From JAEZAA01 sp964514485 (GTDB lineage: Bacteria > Pseudomonadota > Gammaproteobacteria > Pseudomonadales > Oleiphilaceae): a stretch of DNA of 64,000 bases. The DNA is taken from contig CAZEWG010000002.1 of the NCBI GenBank assembly GCA_964514485.1, positions 72,333-136,332 on the forward strand, given 5' to 3'. Under the pieces are notes generated by a model that saw only the letters and a program-made list of their open reading frames with translations, was not told where the DNA came from and did not search any database. Shown here in pieces: positions 57,718 to 64,000 of the stretch; the first letter of the stretch is position 1, and each line of letters starts with the position of its first letter. The position numbers and the translations under genes were made by a program.

Positions 57718-57741
57718 AAGCTGGTCATTGCCAGCTTTTTT
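57718..57741 (+). terminator. Rho-independent terminator
   Basis: AAGCTGG pairs with CCAGCTT around a 6-base loop, followed by a T run. Likely end of the SOS-controlled transcript. Confidence 0.85.
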
Positions 57742-57839
57742 CTCACCACGAGCGGGCGCTTCCAATACCGGCAGGCAGGGGGCGTTGGCGCGGACCCCCA
57801 TGCCGTTGCGGCACTGGCAGGCCCGCTTTCCTTGGCAGG

Positions 57840-57986
57840 CTAAGACTGGGTTTGCTGCTTTGGCTGATCGTGCTTGCCGCTGTTTTTCTGGATGTCCTTG
57901 CGGATCGCCCAGACTACGCCGACAAAGAATGCGATCATTAGCGCTACGATAATCAGCCCAGCTATGACGACTTCATCAAGGTACAT
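57840..57986 (-). CDS. Small single-helix membrane protein, 48 residues
   Basis: A short gene on the reverse strand. The protein begins MYLDEVVIAGLIIVALMIAF; one hydrophobic helix (residues about 6-27) with a Trp and Gly-rich middle, then a basic-polar tail IRKDIQKNSGKHDQPKQQ. Ribosome site AGGAAG ten bases before the ATG. Probably an inner-membrane peptide; no family recognised. It is convergent with the SOS-controlled unit. Confidence 0.6.
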   Translation of the reverse strand: MYLDEVVIAGLIIVALMIAFFVGVVWAIRKDIQKNSGKHDQPKQQTQS

Positions 57987-58162
57987 AGATCTGCTTCCTG
58001 TAGGTTAAAAGAAGATGATATTAAGTTAGCAGTTACAGGAAGGCGGTGATTGACCCTGATCAATATAAGGTTAAATTGCCAGGGGGCTCATTTATAAAGA
58101 AATCTGCCGGGGAAGGCGTGAGGTTGGGGCAAGCTGTGGTGCCAGCAGGCGCGCTTGCGCCA

Positions 58163-58198
58163 AGGAGCCCGGTCGATCCAGAGCGGAGTCGGGCTCCT
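58163..58198 (-). terminator. Hairpin after the RDD gene
   Basis: AGGAGCCCG pairs with CGGGCTCCT with an 18-base loop, just after the RDD stop on the reverse strand. No T run follows, so it may only stabilise the 3' end. Confidence 0.45.
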
Positions 58199-58210
58199 GA
58201 AGGTGGGGCT

Positions 58211-58699
58211 TTAATTTTTGCGCGGCGGGAGTACCACCACTTTGCTCTCTGAGTAGCGGTCCTGCCAGGTGAGCTGTTCCTTGTCCCACAGCATCCAGAA
58301 GTATCCCAGTCCCAGACATAGCCAGGAAACGATCGCAACCATGAAACGCAGCAGGCACTGAAGCCAGGTGATGGAGGTGCCGTCCGGGTTTTGGATGCGC
58401 ACCCGCCACACTTGCATGCCTAAGGTTTGCCCGAGGCGGCGCCAAAAATAGGCAAAGAAGAAGAACACGCTGAGAAACAGCACGGTCTTGTAAAAAGGGT
58501 CTCGCTCCATGCCGCCGGAATCCAGGTGGATCTTGAGTGCATCGCCCCCCATGACGGCCGCGGCCACTGCCAGATAAATAGCGGTAATCACAAACAGCAG
58601 GGCAATTACCAGCAGGCTGTCGTAAAACATAGCGGCAAACCGCCGCCACAGCGGAGCTATGGGAAGAGTGCTCGGATCTTCCGGAAAGCGACGTATCAT
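58211..58699 (-). CDS. RDD-family membrane protein
   Basis: 162 residues with three or four membrane helices. The RDD core is visible: APLWRRFAAMFYDSLLVIAL near residue 16 (R and D of the name), FAYFWRRLGQTLGMQVWRVR near residue 82 (GQTLGM), and LTWQDRYSESKVVVLP near the C terminus (QDRxSxTxVV). Some members act in ion transport (Na+/H+ antiport); otherwise unknown. The gene is divergent from alaS with about 250 bases between. Confidence 0.92.
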   Translation of the reverse strand: MIRRFPEDPSTLPIAPLWRRFAAMFYDSLLVIALLFVITAIYLAVAAAVMGGDALKIHLDSGGMERDPFYKTVLFLSVFFFFAYFWRRLGQTLGMQVWRVRIQNPDGTSITWLQCLLRFMVAIVSWLCLGLGYFWMLWDKEQLTWQDRYSESKVVVLPPRKN

Positions 58700-58950
58700 T
58701 GGGAAACAGGCCTCCTTTTAAGGTGGCGCTACTATACCACAGCTCAAATCCCGCAACTCAATTCCCAGAGTCCAAATCAACTTGGTAGTCTCACTAACGG
58801 TTTTTCCTTATGCCGTCACGGTCCGTTGTTGACGGATTGCCCAGAATTCTTGGTTCGATACGATTTTTGCATCACGCTAATTGTGATAGAGTACCTACCT
58901 CTTTTTTCCATTCCCAACCGAAGTAACGATTGCGTACGGTAGACGTTGCC

Positions 58951-61578
58951 ATGAAGAGCGCTGATATTCGCGAAGCATTCCTGCGATTTTTTGAAGAAAA
59001 AGGTCATACGCGGGTGGCCTCCAGTTCCCTGATTCCCGGCGACGATCCCACCCTGTTGTTTACCAATGCGGGGATGAACCAGTTCAAGGACTGCTTTCTG
59101 GGTCTGGAAAAGCGTCCTTATACCCGCGCCACAACCTCCCAGAAGTGTGTCCGGGCCGGTGGCAAGCACAATGACCTGGAAAATGTCGGTTATACCGCCC
59201 GTCACCACACGTTCTTTGAAATGTTGGGGAACTTCAGCTTCGGCGATTATTTCAAGCGTGATGCGATTCATTACGCCTGGGAGTTTCTGACCTCGCCCCA
59301 GTGGTTGGGTATCGACTCCAGCAAACTGTGGATCACCGTTTACCATACGGATGACGAGGCCTACGAGATCTGGAATAAAGAAGTGGGCGTGCCAACAGAA
59401 CGGATTATCCGTATTGGCGATAACAAAGGTGGCCCCTATGCTTCAGATAACTTCTGGGCGATGGGCGATACCGGCCCCTGCGGACCTTGTACCGAAATCT
59501 TCTATGATCATGGTCCGGATGTAGCCGGCGGGCCTCCCGGTTCACCGGATGAAGATGGCGACCGCTACATTGAAATCTGGAACAACGTGTTCATGCAGTT
59601 CAACCGGACGGCTGATGGGCAACTGCATCCGTTGCCGGCCCCTTCGGTGGATACGGGCATGGGGCTGGAGCGTATTTCCGCAGTGATGCAGAAGGTGCAT
59701 TCCAACTATGAGATCGACCTGTTTCAGAACCTGCTGAAGTCTGCTGCGGAAGTAATTGGTTGTAAAGATGAAGGGCAGCCTTCCCTGAAAGTGGTGGCTG
59801 ACCATATCCGCTCCTGCTCGTTCTTGATTGCCGATGGGGTGATGCCTTCCAACGAAGGGCGGGGCTATGTACTGCGCCGCATCATCCGTCGTGCCAGCCG
59901 TCACGGTAACAAGCTGGGTGCCAATGGCGCGTTTTTCTGGAAGCTGGTGGATGCCTTGGTTCAGGAAATGGGGCAGGCCTATCCGGAATTGAAAGAGAAG
60001 CAGGCGCATGTGGAAAAAGTGCTGCGCCAGGAAGAAGAGCAGTTCGCCAAGACCCTGGAGCAGGGCCTGAAGATTCTGGAGCAGGATCTGGCCGGCCTCA
60101 AGGGGTCGGTAATTCCCGGAAAAACCGTCTTCACCCTGTACGACACTTATGGTTTTCCGGTTGATCTGACCAATGACATCGCCCGCGAGCGGGGTCTGAC
60201 TCTGGATTATGACGGCTATGAAGCCGAAATGGAGGCTCAGCGCGAAAGGGCGCGGGCATCCAGCAAGTTTGGTATTGATTACAACAGCCTGATCAAGGTG
60301 GAAGGCAAGACCGACTTCACCGGTTACGAGCATCTGGTGGAACATTCCAATGTCACCGCGATCTTTGTGGAAGGCCGGCCCGTGGATGCGGTCACCGCCG
60401 GAACCGAGGCGACGGTAGTGCTGGATCGGACCTCCTTCTATGGGGAGTCCGGTGGTCAGGTGGGTGATGCCGGCATCATCGATTGGGACGGCGGCAGCTT
60501 TGAAGTCCGCGACACCTTGAAAGAAGGTGATAGCCATCTGCATGTTGGGCGCGTTCAAAGTGGCAGCCTGAAAGTCGGGCAGAAAGTCAGCGCCCGGGTG
60601 GATGAGGCCAAGCGTATGGCGACTGCTCTGAACCACTCGGCAACGCACCTGCTCCACGCTGCCCTGCGCAAGGTGCTGGGTCCTCATGTGACGCAAAAAG
60701 GTTCCCTGGTGGAGCCCGAGCGCCTGCGCTTCGACTTCTCCCATGGCGAAGCCGTGAGCCATGAGCAATTGAAGGAAATCGAGAACATCGTCAACGACCA
60801 GATTCGCGCCAACGTGGCGGTGGAAGTTCACGAAACCGATATGGAAACTGCCAAGGCCAAAGGTGCCATGGCCTTGTTTGGCGAGAAATACGGCGATCAG
60901 GTTCGAGTGTTGACCATGGGTCGTGATGCTTTCTCCGTCGAGCTTTGCGGGGGCACGCACGTCTCCCGCACGGGTGATATTGGTTACTTCATTATCACGG
61001 CCGAAATGGGCATTGCCGCCGGGGTGCGTCGAATTGAAGCGGTCACCGGTGGCAATGCCGCCCGCTACCTGGATGCCGGCGAGCAGTCCCTGCGTCAGAT
61101 CGCCGGGCTGGTGAAGGCCGGGCGCGAGCAGGCAGTCGATAAGGTGAAGGCGCTCCTGGAGCGGAACCGCCAGTTGGAGCGGGAGCTGGAGCAGTTGAAA
61201 GCCAAGCTGGCCAGCTCGGCCGGCTCGGATCTGGCCACCAACGCTCTGGATGTGAAAGGCGTTAAAGTAGTTGCGGCACGACTGGACGGGGTGGATCGCA
61301 AATCCTTGATGGATATGGTCGACCAGTTGAAGAACAAGCTAGGCTCCGCGGTAGTCTTGCTGGCTGCTCAGGAAGAGGATAAAGTCAGCGTCGTTGCGGG
61401 GGTGACCAAGAATCTGACCGACCGTCTCAAGGCCGGTGATCTGGTGAAGTCCGTCTCGGAAATGATCGGGGGTAAAGGCGGTGGCCGCCCTGACATGGCC
61501 CAGGGAGGCGGCTCTGATATCGCCAAGTTGCCAGTGGCGCTTGAGTCAGTGCAGGGCTGGGTGGAAACCCGACTCTGA
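58951..61578 (+). CDS. alaS: Alanyl-tRNA synthetase
   Basis: 875 residues, the usual length. The class II core begins KSADIREAFLRFFEEKGHTR and includes GMNQFKDCFLG and ATTSQKCVRAGGKHNDLENV. The editing domain has the zinc motif HSATHLLHAALRKVLG near residue 565 and CGGTHVSRTGDIGYF near residue 668. The C-terminal coiled coil (RNRQLERELEQLKAKL) and DHH-like domain follow. The family start is the ATG at 58951; a TTG seven codons upstream is in frame. alaS-lysC-csrA order is typical of the class. Confidence 0.97.
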   Translation: MKSADIREAFLRFFEEKGHTRVASSSLIPGDDPTLLFTNAGMNQFKDCFLGLEKRPYTRATTSQKCVRAGGKHNDLENVGYTARHHTFFEMLGNFSFGDYFKRDAIHYAWEFLTSPQWLGIDSSKLWITVYHTDDEAYEIWNKEVGVPTERIIRIGDNKGGPYASDNFWAMGDTGPCGPCTEIFYDHGPDVAGGPPGSPDEDGDRYIEIWNNVFMQFNRTADGQLHPLPAPSVDTGMGLERISAVMQKVHSNYEIDLFQNLLKSAAEVIGCKDEGQPSLKVVADHIRSCSFLIADGVMPSNEGRGYVLRRIIRRASRHGNKLGANGAFFWKLVDALVQEMGQAYPELKEKQAHVEKVLRQEEEQFAKTLEQGLKILEQDLAGLKGSVIPGKTVFTLYDTYGFPVDLTNDIARERGLTLDYDGYEAEMEAQRERARASSKFGIDYNSLIKVEGKTDFTGYEHLVEHSNVTAIFVEGRPVDAVTAGTEATVVLDRTSFYGESGGQVGDAGIIDWDGGSFEVRDTLKEGDSHLHVGRVQSGSLKVGQKVSARVDEAKRMATALNHSATHLLHAALRKVLGPHVTQKGSLVEPERLRFDFSHGEAVSHEQLKEIENIVNDQIRANVAVEVHETDMETAKAKGAMALFGEKYGDQVRVLTMGRDAFSVELCGGTHVSRTGDIGYFIITAEMGIAAGVRRIEAVTGGNAARYLDAGEQSLRQIAGLVKAGREQAVDKVKALLERNRQLERELEQLKAKLASSAGSDLATNALDVKGVKVVAARLDGVDRKSLMDMVDQLKNKLGSAVVLLAAQEEDKVSVVAGVTKNLTDRLKAGDLVKSVSEMIGGKGGGRPDMAQGGGSDIAKLPVALESVQGWVETRL

Positions 61579-61598
61579 TCTCAAAATGAAAATGCGCG

Positions 61599-61738
61599 CT
61601 CTTGCTTGAAGGGCATGTAAACTCCATCACGAAGGAGTTTAGATGAGCTTTAGGCAAGAGGCCGGCGCTCTGGAGTGTCCGTCACGGGCTTCAGGGCGTC
61701 AGTTGAGCGCGGTTCTGATGTCACGCATCAGGTTGTGA
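61599..61738 (+). ncRNA. Structured leader between alaS and lysC with a 31-codon reading frame
   Basis: An outer stem CTCTTGC/GCAAGAG (61599-61605 and 61654-61660) encloses a perfect inner hairpin TAAACTCC/GGAGTTTA (61618-61641, 8-base loop). The inner right arm contains the AAGGAG of a 31-codon frame (61643-61738) starting ATGAGCTTTAGG. Folding would hide this ribosome site. It is either the 3' end of the alaS message or a leader of lysC. It does not match the lysine riboswitch consensus I know. Confidence 0.4.
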
Positions 61739-61805
61739 TGCTGTTGCCATGCTTTCCGAGGCGCACTCGGGAGTTTAAATGCTATAGGGTCGAGTGAGTT
61801 AAACA

Positions 61806-63041
<1,236 letters not shown>

Positions 63042-63416
63042 CGGATAAGGCACCGAACTGCAGAATAGATGCTGAAGTCCGGTGCAGGCTTGTAGGTTCA
63101 CCTGCGGGTGGCCCAAAGAGCAGGAACTCAATGTTCAATTTATCTGACAACGATTCGTGGTGGGGTCGTTGTCGATCCCTTGAATGTTGGTTTGGTTCCT
63201 CTGCGGATCTAAGGGAAGGAGATGCATTTCCGGCTCCCCTCGCCATTGATGGGTGACTGGAAAAAGAACGCGCGAGGCTTACAGCAAAGCTGTTGTGGCT
63301 CCGGGTTTCTTTTGCTTGGATGGACTCAGAAAAAAAACGAAAAGGCGAGGGATACCTGTTAGGGACGCTCGCTCGACATCTCTGGAATAAAAGTCGTATA
63401 TCAAAGGAGAAGCAGA
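63042..63416. other. Intergenic region lysC-csrA
   Basis: About 375 bases. An imperfect stem (63052-63085, CACCG...CGGTG arms with two mismatches) may end the lysC message. A small hairpin ACAGC/GCTGT lies near 63280, and a purine-rich A tract around 63330-63345. A 72-codon frame overlapping the lysC stop has unlikely composition. csrA ribosome site AAAGGAG is at the right end. Confidence 0.5.
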
Positions 63417-63623
63417 ATGCTCATCTTAACACGTAGAGTGGGTGAAACCCTGATGGTTGGCGATGAAGTGACCGTGACCGTTCTTGGGGTTAAAGGAAAC
63501 CAGGTTCGTATCGGTGTTAACGCGCCTAAAGAAGTTGCGGTTCACCGTGAAGAAATCTATCAGCGCATCCAGCGGGAGAAGTCCGAGAAGGGCGAACATG
63601 TGGAAGAAGGATCCGCATCTTAA
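63417..63623 (+). CDS. csrA: Carbon storage regulator CsrA
   Basis: 68 residues, full family length. The conserved LILTRRVGETLMVGDEVTVT and RIGVNAPKEVAVHREEIYQR are present. The residues known to bind RNA (Leu4, Arg6, Arg7 near the N terminus and Arg44 in HREEIYQRI) are in place. A homodimeric RNA-binding protein that controls translation of GGA-containing messages. The ATG follows AAAGGAGAAGC. Confidence 0.98.
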   Translation: MLILTRRVGETLMVGDEVTVTVLGVKGNQVRIGVNAPKEVAVHREEIYQRIQREKSEKGEHVEEGSAS

Positions 63624-63642
63624 CTTTTCTTTAAAATTCCCC

Positions 63643-63670
63643 TAGTGTTTTCAGAAGATTGTGGTATTAT
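63643..63670 (+). promoter_or_regulatory. Probable tRNA promoter
   Basis: A good -10 box TATTAT (63665-63670) is followed by the GC-rich discriminator ACGCCGCG, typical of stable-RNA promoters under stringent control. The -35 region (TAGTGT, 16 bases upstream) is a poor match. Confidence 0.45.
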
Positions 63671-63684
63671 ACGCCGCGTCTTGG

Positions 63685-63774
63685 GGAGAGGTGGCCGAGA
63701 GGCTGAAGGCGCACCCCTGCTAAGGGTGTATAGGCGAAAGCTTATCGAGGGTTCGAATCCCTCCCTCTCCGCCA
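63685..63774 (+). tRNA. tRNA-Ser (anticodon GCT)
   Basis: 90 bases. Acceptor GGAGAGG pairs with CCTCTCC, followed by G and encoded CCA. Anticodon arm ACCCCTGCTAAGGGT carries GCT. A long variable arm (GTATAGGCGAAAGCTTAT) and TTCGAATC loop confirm the serine type. The csrA-tRNA-Ser-tRNA-Arg order is known from E. coli and relatives. Confidence 0.96.
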
Positions 63775-63785
63775 CTTGTTACTGC

Positions 63786-63862
63786 GCGCCAGTAGCTCAG
63801 CTGGATAGAGTACCTGGCTACGAACCAGGCGGTCGGAGGTTCGAATCCTTCCTGGCGCGCCA
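63786..63862 (+). tRNA. tRNA-Arg (anticodon ACG)
   Basis: 77 bases. Acceptor GCGCCAG pairs with CTGGCGC, then G and CCA. Anticodon arm CCTGGCTACGAACCAGG gives ACG, the codon-box reader that is deaminated to ICG in bacteria. TTCGAATC loop present. A second nearly identical gene follows. Confidence 0.96.
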
Positions 63863-63945
63863 TTTTACCGACAAGCTCTCAGAGAGGGCGTCGGCAAAAT
63901 GAAAGAGCAAGTGTAAGATAACAGGCCTTGCAAAAGGTCAAATGG

Positions 63946-64000
63946 GCGCCTGTAGCTCAGTTGGATAGAGTACCTGGCTACGAACCAGGTGGTCGGAGGT
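63946..64000 (+). tRNA. tRNA-Arg (anticodon ACG), partial
   Basis: Starts GCGCCTGTAGCTCAGTTGG and carries the same CTACGAA anticodon loop. It differs from the previous copy in the acceptor (GCGCCTG against GCGCCAG) and D loop. It runs off the right edge. Confidence 0.93.

Noticed and set aside
59542..60960. 472-codon open frame antisense to alaS
   Set aside because: Codon shadow of a certain gene.
61640..61805. Lysine riboswitch before lysC
   Set aside because: I do not see the conserved junction sequences of the L-box; only local hairpins.

Overview
The window looks like a chromosomal segment of a free-living, probably marine, gammaproteobacterium. The evidence is GC-rich coding, the order valS-(hypothetical)-holC-pepA facing divergent lptF-lptG at the left end, and alaS-lysC-csrA-tRNA-Ser-tRNA-Arg at the right end. 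Both blocks are classic gammaproteobacterial synteny. The Ketobacter/Alcanivorax/Marinobacter neighbourhood is a plausible guess, but genus cannot be fixed from sequence alone. I see no integrase, transposase, phage gene, CRISPR array or plasmid function.

Layout. 1-5.4 kb: housekeeping (valS 5' end, holC, pepA, LPS export permeases lptF/lptG). 5.4-8.2 kb: SIMPL-domain protein, PQQ-type sugar dehydrogenase, SRPBCC protein. 8.3-12.9 kb: an unusual three-gene TRAP-like transporter operon (large permease, DUF6091-like binding protein, TatT-like lipoprotein) whose upstream region carries two separate short tandem-repeat clusters. 12.9-29 kb: mostly single genes (old-yellow-enzyme, CPBP protease, Ig/FN3 lipoprotein, hydrolases, Imm11-like protein, MFS, EF-hand protein, thioesterase, SDR, PLD-like plus EEP pair, nicotinamidase, Raf-kinase-inhibitor-like protein, DUF938 methyltransferase, DsbA/FrnE). 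29-32.6 kb: two ferritin-like proteins and a YihY membrane protein.

The most interesting part is 33.0-38.4 kb. It holds a sigma54-type activator with an altered Walker B motif, a beta-barrel outer-membrane protein, and a convergent four-gene operon. That operon encodes an Asn/Thr/Asp-rich repeat protein, a small 'IQNTGN'-type protein, a periplasmic C39 peptidase with an intact Cys-His-Asp triad, and a secreted protein with a double-glycine-like site. A near-consensus sigma54 promoter precedes the operon, with a palindrome and direct repeats at enhancer distance. I read this as a Fap-like (functional amyloid or surface fibre) secretion locus with its own regulator.

38.8-48 kb is a run of stress and surface genes: second EF-hand protein, Cu/Zn SOD, DUF4383, erythromycin-esterase-like protein, a translationally coupled polysaccharide pyruvyl transferase and FAD oxidoreductase, hemerythrin, and a lipase-like hydrolase. 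48-58.7 kb holds acnA, ychJ, hrpB and a cell-wall module: an Lpp/OprI-type lipoprotein ending in Arg-Lys flanked by two L,D-transpeptidase-fold genes. A LexA-box-controlled 42-codon gene and a 48-residue membrane peptide follow. 58.9-64 kb is alaS, a structured leader, lysC, csrA and tRNA genes; the last tRNA runs off the window.
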